Source: Mesorhabditis belari
Lineage: Eukaryota; Nematoda; Chromadorea; Rhabditida; Rhabditidae
Reading direction: 5' to 3'
DNA: 64,000 nucleotides
Assembly: GCA_958450365.1 (NCBI GenBank)
Contig: CAUEEP010000737.1
Coordinates: 1,167,501-1,231,500 of the forward strand
The position numbers and the translations under genes were made by a program. Positions 23,701 through 38,700 of this stretch are shown piece after piece (position 1 is the stretch's first letter; each line of letters starts with the position of its first letter). Below the pieces are notes generated by a model. The model searched no databases. It saw only the letters and a list, made by a program, of their open reading frames with translations, and was not told where the DNA came from.

Positions 23701-26700
23701 CAAAGTCTGTGACTTACATATTTCCTCTTCACCGAATCCCGAATATTTCTATATCTGCTTGATGGGATTGTGTCATCGTAATTTGCTGTTTCTCCCGATG
23801 ATAACCATGGATGATCCAAAGCATCGAAGATTGATAATCGCTCTCGAGGGTCCTAAATTGGTGATTATTTTTGTATATATTTCTGTCTATATTTCTGTCT
23901 ATATTTCTGTCTATATTTCTGTCTATATTTCTGTATATATTTCTGTCTATATTTCTGTATATATTTCTGTATATATTTCTGTATATATTTCTGTATATAT
24001 TTCTGTCTATATTTCTGTATATATTTCTGTATATATTTCTGTCTATATTTCTGTCTATATTTCTGTATATATTTCTGTATATATTTCTGTCTATATTTCT
24101 GTATATATTTCTGTATATATTTCTGTCTATATTTCTGTCTATATTTCTGTATATATTTCTGTCTATATTTCTGTATATATTTCTGTCTATATTTCTCAAA
24201 TCCATCAAATCCTCACCTTAAGTAAAAGCTTCTTCACAAAATCTTTCGCGTTTTCAGAGATTCCTGAGAATGCTGGATCGTCAATACTCCAATCACAAGA
24301 TCGAACATTTTTCAGCGTTTCCTCATCAGTTTCTCCACCAAATGGTGAAAGACCAGATAATCTAGAAAATTTTGGGTAACGATATATCCAAGAAAGACAG
24401 CAATGAGAAACGTGGTCATGTAGCTCATTTGTAGAGCGTTCGGCTAGTAAGCAAGAGGGTTCAAATCCCGGTGTTTCCGATCATGTTTTATATTCTCAGC
24501 TTTCAAGGTGTTCAACTTCTAGTTATTATAATCTAAATTCGTTGCCTTTTCTTGGCTAAAATCTTAGACTAAAAAGCCATTAAAAGCCATTAAAGAAAGA
24601 GATTATTAACAAGATTATTATACTTTTCATCCACTTACAAGATATACGAAAGCACTCCAACACTCCACATATCAGTGTAATATCCAACAGCTTCTCCATT
24701 CGCTACTTCAGGAGCCGCAAATTCCGCGGTTCCAGTGGTGACTTTCACGTGATTTCTTGGATCCAATGGAGTGGCTAAACCGAAATCAATCAATTTCAGT
24801 TTGTCACTCTTCTTCGATGTGAACATGATATTCTCGGGTTTCAAATCCAAATGCACATGATTGTTCTCATGCATGACACGAAGTGCCTCACAAACTTGAC
24901 GCATATAGTTCGCAGCTTCTTTCTCGCTCATTCTGAAAGATTTCGAGATTCATATGATGATATCAACAAACCTTATTTTAATCAACAACTAATCCTTAGG
25001 CTATTTTTGATTAATCTAGTAAATAAGGATTTCAATTCAAATTGCTTAATTCAAATTCAAATTCAAATTGCTTTTGTTTTAAGTTCAAACTCACTTGTTC
25101 TGTTCATCAGCGACTTTCTCAAAGAGCTCTCCACCACTCATAAACTCATAAACCATCACCATCTCGTGATCATCCTCATAAGCATCATGGAGATGGATTA
25201 GCGATGGATTTCTGAAATGTTTACGAGATTAAATCTTGAATCTTGTATTCTTAGTTTTAGGTCTGATTTGATATCTGATTTCTTTTTTTATAGCTTTTTT
25301 TTCCATAGCTTATTCTTCTCGACCTCAATGCATTCATCACTTGAATCTCTTTCTTGACGGTTTCTTTATCGGTTTGATGGGGAGTGTTGACAAATTTGGC
25401 AGCAAATGTGTTGCCCGTTGAGCGCTCAACACATCGATGAACCACTCCAAATGCTCCACTGAAAAGGGATTTTCTTTCATTTCTCAGAAATAGATATTCA
25501 AATCGGGAAACATGGAAAGTTTTTCCGAACTACTCTACCATTAGCCGTAACCATAGATATTACCACAACCGGCTACAGTAAAGGGCTATAAATCTACAGC
25601 TATACATTAGTTAAGTGTGCGATTACGGTAAGCAGGCACTCTTTAGAGTTCGGTAACGGTAACCAAAGACAGGCTAGATCTCCAAATCTCTAAAGACTCT
25701 AAAGTCTCCAAATGAAAACCATCTATAAAACTGACCTTCCGATCTCCTCACAGATATCGTATTTATCATAGATTGACGATGTCTTGATATCGACAGCTTC
25801 TGGATAATATTGCTTCCAAACATCAAAGACATAAACATCATAATTGGAAGCGGGCGTTCCCCGTCCCCGGATGATCTTTCCACTCTCATCCACATCGTAA
25901 TTCCTTCTTCGACGACGGCCATCACCTAAATGATATCGTTTAGAAAGGAAAAATTGGAATGTTATAAGAATGAAGCTTAGTTTTGCAATAGTAAATCTAA
26001 TAGAGTTCTAGTTTAAAGGGGGTTAAAAGGTTACAGTTAAAATGGTTACCGATTTCCGTTAAACGTTTTGCTGAAATGAGATTTAAAATTTTTGTCAATT
26101 TGAATCTATCCTATAAGTACGAACTATGAAAATAGATTTCAAAATCGTTTTCCAAATTTCAAACCAGGAATTGTGACAGCATTTGTTGGTTCACATGGAT
26201 TCGAGATTCCGTGTTTATTCTCAGCTGTCACCCGGAATTCGTATTGGTGTTGAGCTTTGAGTCCCTCGATCGTGATGTAGGTGAATCTAGAAAAGGTTTT
26301 ATTCGAATTTTGAATTGAATTTTATTTTACTTTACTTTACTTTACTTTACATGTCAATTGTTTAAGTTCATTTAGATTTAAATACCGTATTTTCTCTAAT
26401 AGTAGTGCACCCTGAGCAGCGCCTAAATTGCTCGAAATCTCGAGAACCGCTTATCAGAACCTATTGATGTGGGATCGGAAAATGTAGCTGACGATGAGAT
26501 CTAGTGGGGGATTAGAGTGTTGAGCGTCTGCAAATGCTTGAAAACCGTAAAATAGCCATCAACTCGGCTCGCCGGGGTGCTACTACTACTATTAGAGAAA
26601 ATACGGTAGTAGTTTATCAGTTAGTTCATTAGATTTAAAGAAGTCAAAGTTACTCTCTAGGAAATAGTAGGATCGTTTTAGGATGATTGATCGAAAGATC

Positions 26701-29700
26701 GAAAGAAGATTGCATTGAGAATTTGTTTAAGATCAGTGTAATCAACTTTATTCACTAAATCCTAGTTTCATATTATTGAAAGTAAAGCTTTTTTCAAAAA
26801 AACAAACCTCGATTTAGCACATGGAGTCCATTGTCCTCCAGTTGTGTCTCTCTTCTCGACAGTGTACCCAGTGACAAGAGATCCGCCATCAAGCTGTAAA
26901 TATAATATAGATATAGATTAATAAATTGATCAATAATAACTAGAAAAAAAAAGAATAAAGAAGGTATTTAAAGAATAAATAAACGAAAGCTTTAACAACA
27001 ACCTGTGGTGGTTTCCATGAGAGAATCACTGCCTCATCGAGAACATTTTCAATCTAGAAACGGATTTTCAATCTAGAAACGGATTTTCAATTGAACTTCT
27101 TAACTAACTAAGTTCTTAACGAACAATTTAATTAATAAATAAGTAATTTAGTAATTTAGATAAATTACAGCTATCTTAGGTTACAGCTTTCTTGAGGCGT
27201 ACTTTGTACTTGCAGTTGTTACAAGTTGCAAACGCATTTGTTCTAGCGCACTCACTAAAGTCACTCCTTTCAACAAGAGAAGATCAAGACTTTAGTGCAG
27301 CAGAAAGCTTGCGTTTTCAAGAAACCCAAAGTACAAATCAATGCCAAACCTGTGGTGCTCTCGGTGGATCGGGTCGATCAGCCACTGTGACTGTGACTGA
27401 AGCTGAATCACTTCCAACTCCATTCTCAACTGTCGCTCGATACGTTCCATAATCTTCTCTCGATGCTCCCGAAATTCTCAATGTCACCGTTTTCTCATCA
27501 CTTGTGATCGAATATTTCCCTCCATTCTCAATCTTTTCCCCATCTTTTGTCCATCTTCCCTCACCAGCTGGGAAAGCTTTATATGGCAATTGAATCTCAA
27601 TCGTTTCACCCTTTTGTGCCTCATATCCTCCATGATATTTCGGTGGTACGAAAACTCTTGGCTTTGTCTTGACTTTGAGTTGAGCTCTTGTTGTTCTCGT
27701 TCCTTTTGCATTAACTGCCCGACAAGAGTACTCATCAGCGTCATCAGCTTGCACATCGTTGACAATAAGTGTTTGAATAGTTCCCTTGTTCAATAAAGTG
27801 TACTTCGAAGTGGAAACAAGTTCTTTCATCCCTCGCAACCATTTAATCTCTGGTCTTGGATCTCCTTTAATCTCACACTCGAAAGTCACTGATCTACCTG
27901 TTTCTCCGTACACATCTGAGGCTTGTCTGATGATTTCTGGCGGTGATCCACCACCAGCAGCCAAAAATTTCAACTTTGGCACCTCAAGCGCTTCTGAGAA
28001 GCCAGCTTCATTGACAGCAAAGATTCTGAACTCGTAGTCACGACCATCGATCAAATTTGGTACATTGAATTGATTGGGAGCCGATGGAGTCTGATTACAG
28101 CGTACCCACGTATCTGTACCAGCCTCTTTCTTTTCAATCACATAGCCACGAATTCGACCACCACCATCAGAGATCGGACGAAGCCACGATAAAGTAAGGA
28201 AATCGCTTCCAATTTGCGCAATCTCAGCATTCGTTGGTGGACCAGGTGGATCAAATGGCAGCTTTGTAATGACCGAGTTATCGGAGACGAGCGGCGCACC
28301 AACACCATTTTCGTTAAAAGCCGAAACTCTGAACTCGTACTCATGATTCTCGAAAAGTGCCTGCGCCATGTAGGACAATTCTCTGACTTGTGAGGCGACA
28401 GTGGTCCATTCTTCTCTCAAAATATCTCGCTTCTCAATCAAATATCCCTTAATTCTTGAGCCTCCATCATCAACTGGTGGTCTCCAAGAAAGTGTCACAT
28501 AATCTTTGCCCACATGTTCGAAAGATAATGGTCCTTGTGGAGCAGTTGGTAAACCAGTGACATTCAACCAGAAACCAGTTGTCGCTTCTCCACTGTCATT
28601 GCTCACTGTATACTCGTATCTTCCAGTTTCCGTTGGTTGAAGTGAAGTAATTGTGATCAAGAAATGATCATCAAATTCAACCGTTCGAATTGTTGGATGC
28701 TCTCCACTCACTTCTTTCTTATTCAGCGTCAATAAATGATTGAATGGCGCCGAACCGGAGAAGTAGATCTTGAAGCGAACCATCTCATTTAGTGGAAGAA
28801 TCGTGTTCGGTACATCTCGTTCAATCACCGGCGGTGCTTGAACAATAAGTCTAGCTGTGGCTGAGTCCGTTCCGAACACATTTGCCACCTCACATGTGTA
28901 CTCTCCAGCGTCAATGTCCCAGACTTCTTTAATCGTGAATTTGTAGACTCCATCATGAGCTTCGAAGCGATACCTCGTGCTTTCCGGCAGCTCTCTCCCA
29001 TTTCTCAGCCATCTAGCAGTAGGTTCAGGCCTGCCCACAGCTTCACAAACAAACACAGCTCGTCTGTTATACGGTTGAGTAGTATCTTCCGGTTTGACAA
29101 CAATCTCCGGCTTCGATCCACCCATCTCTTGAATCTTGATTGGTGCAGTGGGTAAGCTGGGGAAACCGCGACCCGCCTTGTTCTCGGCAACAATTCGGAA
29201 CTCATAATCGTGGAACTCTTTGAGGTTAGGCACAGTGAACTCTGGCTCAAGAATGGCATAATCGGAGACCTGATACCAGTTGGATGATCCATATTCTCTC
29301 ATTTCTACATGATAGCCAGTGACTTTTGAGCCACCATCATCAATGGGAGCGCCCCAGGTGAGAGTGACGTGATTGCGGCCGATTGATTGAGCGGCTGGCT
29401 GGGTTGGTGGGCCGGGTGGAGCGATGCGTGACTTCAGCGTCAGTTTCGCCACCGGCGAGTGCTTCGAGAGTCCAGCTGCGTTCTTCGCCTGCACTCGGAA
29501 CTCGTATCTAAAAGTTGAGTGTTTTGAATTGAATTTAAATTGGCTTCATTCTTCAATGTACAGTCGATAAAAGGATTTTGAACTTCTAAAAAGTGCTCTT
29601 GATTTCTGCGTAACCGTCTAGTCAATCGTTGGTCGTTCGCAGCTACGCAAGAAATTTGGAACACGTTCTAGAAACGTTAAATCGAGAGTTTACTGTACGA

Positions 29701-32700
29701 GTAAAGACTATGAGTAAAAGAAAAAACTGAGCTGAAAACTTACTCTCCACAATCCCTGAGGCCAGCGATTCGCACATTGTTCTCCTTGACAATATCTCTA
29801 CCCACAGTCATCCACTTTCCAACATTCACATCACGATATTGCACCACATAACCCAAAATCTTCGATCCCCCATCGTGCGGGGTTTCCCAATTGAGATCGA
29901 TCCAAGTTCGATCCATATCTCTCGCAGATGGTTGATCGGGAGCATCAGGTACATTGAATTGATATCGAGCAGTGATCGGTTCTCGGCACTCGAGTGGATC
30001 GGAGACACCGTATTGATTCTCAGCTCGTACCTAGAATTATTTTTTTTTTATTTAATCGCTGATTGCTTGATTGCTTAATGCTTAATTGCTTTCTTAAAAC
30101 TTAAAAAAGCTCACCCGGAATTTATATTTCTCGTTCTCGTGCAAGCCGGTCACATAAAGATTCGTGTTTCGAACAAATGATGAGACTTTTTCCCATCGAT
30201 CATTTCCTCTACCAACATGCATCTTTTCCAAAATATAATTAGTGATCGGTGATCCACCATCAGATTTTGGTTCTTTCCATGAGACAAGACAACCATCGGG
30301 TGAGATATCAGTCACCTCCAATGGTCCCTCAGGTGGTGCCGGTTTGTCAACAACTTTGAATTTGATTGTTGCTGAATCGGATCCCATTGAATTCTCCAAT
30401 GTTATTGTGTATGATCCAGTGTCATCCAATTGAGACTTATTATAAGTCAATGTAGCTAAATAGTCATTGAAATCAATGATAGCACGTGGATCCTTTTTAT
30501 CAATTGTTGCTCCATTCTTGCTCCAAGAGATTCTCGGTGCTGGCGTTGCAGCGAAGGGTACAAGAACCTTTCCAATCTCTCCAGCATAAACTGTAACATC
30601 TCTTGTCAACAAACCCATGTCAATCTTCGGCTTGCATGGAGCATTGTCAGCTAAAACTGGTACACTATTCTCTGAATAGTCTCCACTGCCAGCTTGATTG
30701 ACAGCACATACGCGAAACTCGTACTCTTTCTTAGCTGTCAAGCCGTAGACTTTGAAACGAGTTTCAGGAATTAGCCCATGTTGAACTCTTTCCCAATCTC
30801 CTCCTTTCTCTCTCTTCTCTAGATAATATCCTTGAATTGGTGAGCCTCCATCAGTGTACGGTCTTGTCCAAGTCACTACGATTGAATCCGGATTTGTTTC
30901 CATAGGTTCTGGACGTCCAGGCGCTCCAGGGGTATCAAATGGATCTTTTGCTCTAAACGAATCATCACTAACAAGCGGCTCGCCGACTCCAAATTGATTC
31001 TCTGCCGAGACACGGAATTCATAGTCTTGATTCTTGATGAGATTTCTTGCTTTAAATTGGCATCCAATTGGTTGCCCAATTCTCTTCCATTCTCCATTCT
31101 TCGTCCTTGCTTCAACAACATAATTGGTGACCGGAGCGCCTCCATCTTCTTTCGGTGGTCGCCAATGAAGCGTCATTTCTTCACCACTAATTTCACTAGC
31201 AGTGATCGGTCCAGTTGGTTTCCCAGGCGCGTCCAAAACAGTGACATTCAACTTCGCTTCATCTTTACCAAATCGATTAGAGAGCACAATTTTATATGGT
31301 CCTCCATCAGTTCGCTTGGCGTTTGTGGTAGTGATGAGGATGTGATCGGGCATCACCTTAAATGCTTTATAATTAAGAGGAGACAAAATCTTTCCCCACC
31401 TCAGCAGTTGTTCTCGAGTCCTCGTAGATTGGCTGAGTTCCATTAAAAGCGTCGATTGTTGGTTTTGGATTTCCACCAGAGAATGGGATTTTGATTTCGA
31501 TTGTTTCACCAGCTCGTACGACAATATCCCGCAAGCCAGAGAGATCGAAAACCGGGCGACCAGGTGCATCCTAGGTTCAGAAATCATTTCACAACTACAC
31601 TGAAACTACCTGAATGGTGACTGGATCTGATGGTCTTGATGGTTCACCCTCACCAGCTGTATTTACAGCACGCACACGGAATTCGTATTGCTCTTTTTCC
31701 TTTAGTCCTTCAACATTCAGGCGACAGTCCTAAACCAATTTTGATATCATTTCAGCTCATTTTGTTAGCTTAAAACTTTTGAAATCGACTCTCACCTTGA
31801 CTGGCTTCTCATTGCATCGAGACCAATTTGAGTCTCCAACTTTCCTCTTCTCAACAATGTATCCATCAATTGGCGCTCCTCCATCAAACGTTGGCCTCAT
31901 CCAAGTGAGCTCAGCCGAGTTCTTTGTCGTTTTACCAACATGTGGAGCATCCGGAGCACCAGGTGGCACTAAAGCTCAAATTTTAATTCAATTTCCTTAT
32001 TGACAATCACAATTACAATTACAAATGGATTCACAGTATGCTAGAGAAGGGGATTATATAGTGCTCACCAACGAACGGTTTACAAGTGACAGGTTCACTT
32101 CCATTACTTGGTGGACCCTCGCCAGCAGCGTTGACAGCGCGCACGCGGAATTGATAGGTTTCACCCTCAAAGAGGTTTCTGATCGTCGTCTCGGTGCCTC
32201 TGAAAAGAAATGTTTTAGAAAACAATGGCTAGCTGGTTGTAAGCTATAAGCTACGAGAGTACATTTGCCTACAGTAAATCTAAGCATTCCCCCACCTGAT
32301 TAACGGCATTCGAATCGGCGCCCAATCGCCTCCACCTTTCTTCTCAAATCTCTCGATCACGTAGCCCAAAATCGGTGAACCACCGTCTGAAAAAAATTGG
32401 ATTATTGATTAGCAGTCTTGGCTATGATTCGAAAGATCAAGGGATCAATCCCAAGTTCACTCTAAAATCTCTTACCTTCTCTTGGTGGATTCCATTTGAG
32501 AGAAACCGAGTTGGTGTCATAGCTGAAATTTGGTGATAAGAAAAGAATAAAGTACAAATTACAGGTGTGTACAATTGAGACATTGTTTACTATTGTAATG
32601 AAAACTACCGTAATCAGCCAATCTATCCCCTTTTTTTTCTTTTCTTTGAGATGTACAAGGTCGAAAGAGTTACAAACTAAGTAGATTGAGTAAAAACTAG

Positions 32701-35700
32701 AGTCAAAATTACGGTAGAGGTATTTCGTTTTCCTCCTTAAAACTCACCCAGTGATATCGGGAGTACTTGGAGCGCCTGGTGGGTCAAAGTCATCCTTGAT
32801 CACAATGGGGATGCCAGTCAAATCATCCGACAATCCAGCCATATTCTCGGCTCGAATGCGGAAGCGATACCGTGCCCCGTGCTCCAATCCCCTAACAGTG
32901 AATTGCGTGGCGGCAACAGTTTGCGGCACTTTCTCCCAGAACATCGATCCCTCTTGTTGGTATTCGATCTTGTAGCCAATGATCTCCGCACCGCCATCAT
33001 CTGAATATTCTCTATATTTTTGGCAAATTTTCGAGCGTTTGATAAGCTTTGACCAAACACCATAGTCTTACTGTAAATTTCGTTTAGCCCATTACTGTAA
33101 TCCCACCGTATAACTCATCTAAATCATCCCATTACCATAACCCTTTCCATTACTGTCCATCTGTCCAGCCCTACTACTCGTAAAGTTTCAAAAGCCTACA
33201 TCAATTCCTTATTTCAAACTATTTTCAAACCTTTCGGTGGATCCCATTTAAGCGTAGCCGATCGTCGGGAAATCTCCGGATAGGTGAGATTCTCGGGTGG
33301 CGATGGTCGATCAATCACCGTGATCTTGATATTCGCCTCCGCTTCGCCCAATTTGTTGACGGCTCGAATTTTCACCGGTCCAGCATCCGACTTTCTCGCC
33401 GTCAAAATATGCAGTTGTGTGATAGAGTCAGTGGTGTCAATGTTTGGCAACGGTTGGCCATCTCTTGTCCACGAGATCTCAGGTTTCGGTGATCCAGAGA
33501 ACGGAATCTGGATGAGTAACGGATCTCCGGCTTTCACTCGGAACTCTTTTCCGTCGATTCCCAAGTCGAATCTCGGTGCTTCGAACATCGGTTTCGCTGT
33601 GGCAGGATCCGATGGATCTGATGGTTCTCCAGGTCCCGCTTTGTTCACCGCAACCACTCTGTACTCGTAAGTGTGATCTTTCTGCACTCGTTCATCTTTG
33701 AATGCTGTGCCCATCACTGGCTGCGTGTTCACCTTGATCCATCTGCCTGACTTCGCATCTTTTCTTTCTACATCATAGTGTGAGATCGGTGATCCGCCGT
33801 TGTCTCCTGAAATTTACATTTAATTAGCTATCAGTTAGTTTCGTTTTCTAAAAGGCACTAAAAAGTACCGTAATCAAACTTTTAGCTTTCATCTAATCAG
33901 TGCAATTTTTTTGAGAAATCATCGCTCAATTAATGATACAAAAATTCGGCTGATCGAATGTAAACTAGCGGTTTGATAACGGTAATTTTAAGTGTCTTTT
34001 AGAAAACTCCCTTATGCTTTTTATTCTTTAGTGTAGCAATTGCAAAATAGCTTTCAACTCACTTGGCGGATCCCACTGAATATCAATATGATCATTGTCA
34101 GTGTCGGTGATCTGTGGCTTGCTTGGTTTTCCAGGAGTGCCGAATGGATCTTTGGCAAGCACTGGGCGATCGGTTGTCAACGGATCGGAGGAGCCGAAAG
34201 CGTTTTGCGCGACGACACGGAATCTGAATATTTGTTGCTGAAATTTTAAGCAGTTCCGTGAAAAATAGAAGCCTATTTTTCGAAATTCAAATTCATTCAA
34301 GTAAACTCACTCGTATTCGTGTCCGTCTTGTAGCTTGGGCACAGTGCAAGTAGTTCCAGCGACGAAATTCGACACCGGTGCCCAGGTGCCTGATTTGATG
34401 TCTCGCTTCTCGACCACATAGTTCGTGATTTCCGAGCCACCGTCGTCCTCTGAAATTCGAGAAATTCACATAATCCCATCAAAATTTGAACATAGTTTTA
34501 TAAAAAATACAGACTTGGCGGATTCCATGCAAGAGTACAGCTGTCCTTCGTTACATCGGACACTTCGAGAGGTCCTTCTGGAGGTGATGGTCGATCTTGG
34601 ACGACAACTTCGAAATCTCCCTCATCTTCCCCAATATCATTCTTCAATTTCAACTTGTAGGTGCCACTTTGTTCTCGTTTTGCTGATGGGAAGAAGATTG
34701 AGGCTTTGCCGGTCTTCTTGTCGACCATCAACTCGGCAGGGACCTGGAAAGGGTACTATAACGTCTATAAAGGCACTGTACTGTAATTGGTAAAGCTAAG
34801 TCCCAAGATCCAATGTCTCTTAGAGTTTTGGCTAGCGTTTCAAAGAAACAAAGATTCGATCCCGGCTAGTAAAATCGGATTTATAGTCTTCTGTAGCTAG
34901 AGTAGTACTTCTAAAGTGGCTACCTCCTTTCCATCCTTCGTCCAAACAGCAGTTGGCTCAGGCGATCCGATAAAGTCAATTTCCATGGTGTGAGTGTGTC
35001 CGGCTTTGATTTTAATCTTTCGATCTCGAGTCATTATCTGCGGCTTTACATAGCGAGCCTTAGTGATCTGGGAATCGGATGGATCCGACGGTCTCGACTC
35101 CTCCGGCTTCATTGATCGCTTTCACACGGAGTCTGGAAATTTATCAAATGATGGACTGTTTACCGTAATCGAATTCGAGAAATTGTTGAACTTACTCATA
35201 TTCCACGCCTGGCTTCAGATTTGTGGCTGAGAACGCGGTGCCTGTTGGTCGACCTGCTTCCACCCACATTGCTGAGCCTTTCTCTTTCTTCTCGACGATG
35301 TATCTGAAATAGAGATTTGTGATTTCTAGACAACTTATAGCCTAGACGATAGTTCCAATCGATTCCGTTCCTGCCAATCCCAACCGACCCCTTGATCGGC
35401 GATCCTCCATTGTTGGCCGGTGGATTCCACTTGATATCGATACGATCTTTATCCCAATCGGTCACTTCCGGTTTCTCAGGTGCATCGGGGACATCAAAGC
35501 GATTTCGGCGCGATGATCGGCTCGTCGGCTTCAAGCGGTTTACCTCGCCTTGTAAATTGACAGCTTTCACGCGGAAGAGGTACCTCTTTGCCCGGTTGCA
35601 GTTTGGTCACCTTGGCCTCACAGTCGGGGAATTGGCCAACCTAGAATTTATGATTCAAATAAAGGTGGAGAATTCCGTGAAAAATAGGCAACAAAATACG

Positions 35701-38700
35701 GTAGAAATAGGCACAAAAACGGCAATTACTAGTTTTCTATTTGACACTAACTTCAAAAGTTAGCCGACTCACCTCTTGCCAAGTGCCCCTTGTCGTGTCC
35801 ATCTTCTCAACAACATAATGCAAGATATCCGATCCTCCGTCTAAAATTTTAGATCTAGATTCAATTTTGTCAACAATTCCCAACCATCCTCTGGTGGTTT
35901 CCATTGCAAAGTGCATCCCTCTTTGTGAATGTCTCCAATTTTCATTGGTCCTTTCGGCGCTTCGGGTACATCCAAAACGGTGACATTGCATTTAGCGGTA
36001 TCCTTGCCGAATTCATTCTCAACTGTGATGAAATATTGACCAGAGTCACCTCTTCGACAAGCTGGGATCACGAGCGATGAGGTGCTTGGGGTGGATTTCA
36101 CCTGGAAAGAGGGGATTTCGAAGTGTTGAGCTTTGGGATTGCAGTAAGCAAAGATAATTATAACATAAAGCTTTAAACATTTAAAGTGTAGGGATGAGAT
36201 TTTAAGCTTTCACTCACCTCAGCTCGATCATCGCCAGCTGCCGGCTTATCGCCGATTTTCCAGGTGGCTGTTGGAGCGGGTGCTCCCTCAAACGAGACGT
36301 CGATTTTGATCGGTGTCCCGGCTTTCACTCTCAAATCCGTCAATCCATCGAGATTGATCTTTGGCGCTTGTCGTCTTGCTTTCGCCACCACTGGCCCTGT
36401 GGCTTGAGATGGCTTGCTAGGGCCAGCTTTGTTCACAGCTTTCACCCGGAATTGGTACGTTTCCCCGGGAGTCAGATTTGGAGCAGTAGCCTAGGAAATT
36501 TGCTGGTAATATTGCTAGTCAAAAAAATCTGACCTTTGTCTGATCACCGGGCACCACAGCGCACTCGACCCAATCTCCGTATTTGTCTTTCTTTTCAACG
36601 ATGTATTTCTCAATCGGTGCTCCACCGTCATTTGCCGGGGCCTGAAAAGGAAATTGCAATATGGAAATTTCTTGTTTTTGTCTAGTTTAGGAATCCGTCG
36701 ACAAAATTTTTGAATTAAAGCTAGGTCAAGGTGGGTCAGAGGCCAGCTTTTTTTAGCCCAAAATCAAGTAATTCAAAACCTGGAACATTCCTGTTTATAA
36801 AGCAAAGTATCACTGGAAGTTAGGTAGCTCAATTTAAAATGTGATTGGCTGCAGATGGACCACCTTGACCTAGGTTTAATTCAAAATTTTGTCGACAGAT
36901 TCGTAAGCTGTCATGGCCGACTGGCTAAGAGCCTTTTCTTAGTCGGGAGGTCAAGGGTTCAATCCCATCGACTCTTTTCTTCACATTGGTTCTTTTTTTT
37001 TCTTTTTTAGGGTTTGTGTTTGTATCAGATTATTCGTGTGTATAAATATATTTAAAAAAGCCTTCCAAGCAATTGCTCACCTTCCAAGCGAGATCCACAT
37101 GATCTTTATCCCAATCAACTGGTGTGACATCCGTTGGTGGATCGGGTTCATCGAAGGGATTCTTGGCGACAATTGAATCGCGTGACTCAAGATTTCCCGA
37201 TTGGCCCTTGCCTATTCACAGCTCGAACCCGGAATTTGTATCTAGATTTTGGAGGCTCAAACTAAAGAGAATCAAAAAAATTTCCTTACTCATGTCCCTC
37301 GTTGAGTTTGCCGACTTTAAGTTGTGTGCCCGTCTGTTTCACCGCACTGAAATGCTTTTGGTTTTTGGGGCTTAGATATCGTGCGTATGCTATGAGATTA
37401 GATCTAAAAATTACAGTATATTTTCACTCACCGGTACCCATCTTCCACCATCTTCTTGTTTCTCAACAATATAGCCAGTAATCGGTGATCCACCATCATC
37501 CTAAAGAGATATTCAGTTGTTTTTTTGTCATGATTCTAGTTTTTTGAATAGCTTTCATTCTCGAAAACCAAGACAAACCTCGGGTTCTTTCCACGAGATC
37601 ACCGCACTATCCTTGGTGATGTCATCGGCTCGGAGTGGTCCCTTTGGATCACTAGGGACATCAAGCAACCGTTCACATCAACCTGAACAAATAGAATTTG
37701 TTTTCAATAAAACTGTAAAGAAATTCTATCCCCAACCTCGTGCTCATCCTTTCCACTGTCATTTGTGGCGACAATCTTGTACTTGCCAGCGTCGACTCTT
37801 TTGCGCGTCTCTTGTCGTCAACTTGGTGTTATGATCATGCTGTATTGTCAATCTAAAAAAAGGGGCAATATTTTTGAACTTAAAACTTTTTTACCTTAAC
37901 CCTCTCATCGGATCTAAGCGGTACTCCATTGTAGAACCACTCGATGACTGGATGGGGTTCTCCCCTCGACGTTTACATCAAATTTGATCGGTTGTCCAGC
38001 ACGAACTTTCAAATCCTCGAACATTTTTCCGATCGATCTTTGGTGGAACTGAAAGATTAGCTTTAGTTTGATCTATTAGATCAACAGTAATCTACAGAAA
38101 TCTACAATTTGTAACCCTTATAAACTAAGAAATCCTAACCATGTCTAGCCTTTGCCAACAAATGTCTCGATGGATCGGATGGAGCCGATTGTCCGCTTGT
38201 TAATGGCTTTCACTCGGAATCTGAAAGGTTTGATTCAAATTAAAAGGATCATCGGCAAATAGCTTACTGATATTGATGTCCTTCTTTCAATCCTTTCACC
38301 GAGGCTGTTGTCTGATCTGCGGGGCACAACGGCCGCTTCCCACCAATTTCCATTCCCATCACGCATTTCAACGAGATATTGTTCAACAGGAGCGCCTCCA
38401 TCGTCGCTAGGTGGAGCCCACTGAAGTTTGATTCATTTTAGTTCTAAACCTTAAACTTAACAAATTCGCGAGAATTTGTTCAAGGAATCCAACCCTTTAC
38501 CAACAACTGAATTAGTATGTTCAAAGTTCGAAACCTTACGAGATCAGCTCGATCCTTGTCCCAATCGGTAATCTCAGGGATTCCTGGTTTTCCAGCCGTA
38601 TCGAATGGATCCTTGGCAACGATCGATGTGTCAGCCTCCAGTGGATCAGAGTCACCATATCTGAAAGAAAAAAAATCGTAGAAGAATTTTTCATTCTTGA

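Larger units (their letters stand above)
23718..25749 (-). other. unc-22: Twitchin kinase domain and start of autoinhibitory tail
   Basis: Ser/Thr kinase of the myosin light chain kinase/titin type over six exons. Gly loop: [17 protein letters not shown]-type lysine: FAAKFV. Glu helix: [10 protein letters not shown]. Catalytic loop: [11 protein letters not shown], with Leu in place of the Arg of HRD, as in worm twitchin. Mg-binding [16 protein letters not shown] motif: [15 protein letters not shown]. Subdomain [22 protein letters not shown]. The exon at 23718-23852 ends the domain ([10 protein letters not shown]) and begins the tail that occupies the active site ([20 protein letters not shown]). 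All catalytic residues are present, so it should be an active kinase. Confidence 0.95.

Noticed and set aside
23615..24379. Long open frames on both strands with YISV or RNIDRNIY repeats
   Set aside because: They are created by a 12-bp tandem repeat in a unc-22 intron. All frames stay open because 12 is a multiple of three.
29005..29292. Minus frame overlapping the giant twitchin exon
   Set aside because: Shadow in another frame. The Fn3/Ig reading is unambiguous.
30994..31446. 150-residue plus-strand frame
   Set aside because: Opposite-strand shadow of a long twitchin Fn3 exon.
32415..32462. Possible tRNA 3' half (GGGATCAATCCC)
   Set aside because: Too short; only the T-arm-like palindrome is present.
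34795..34890. Box B-like GATTCGATCCC as a tRNA or SINE
   Set aside because: No box A at the right distance and no shared tail with the SINE family.
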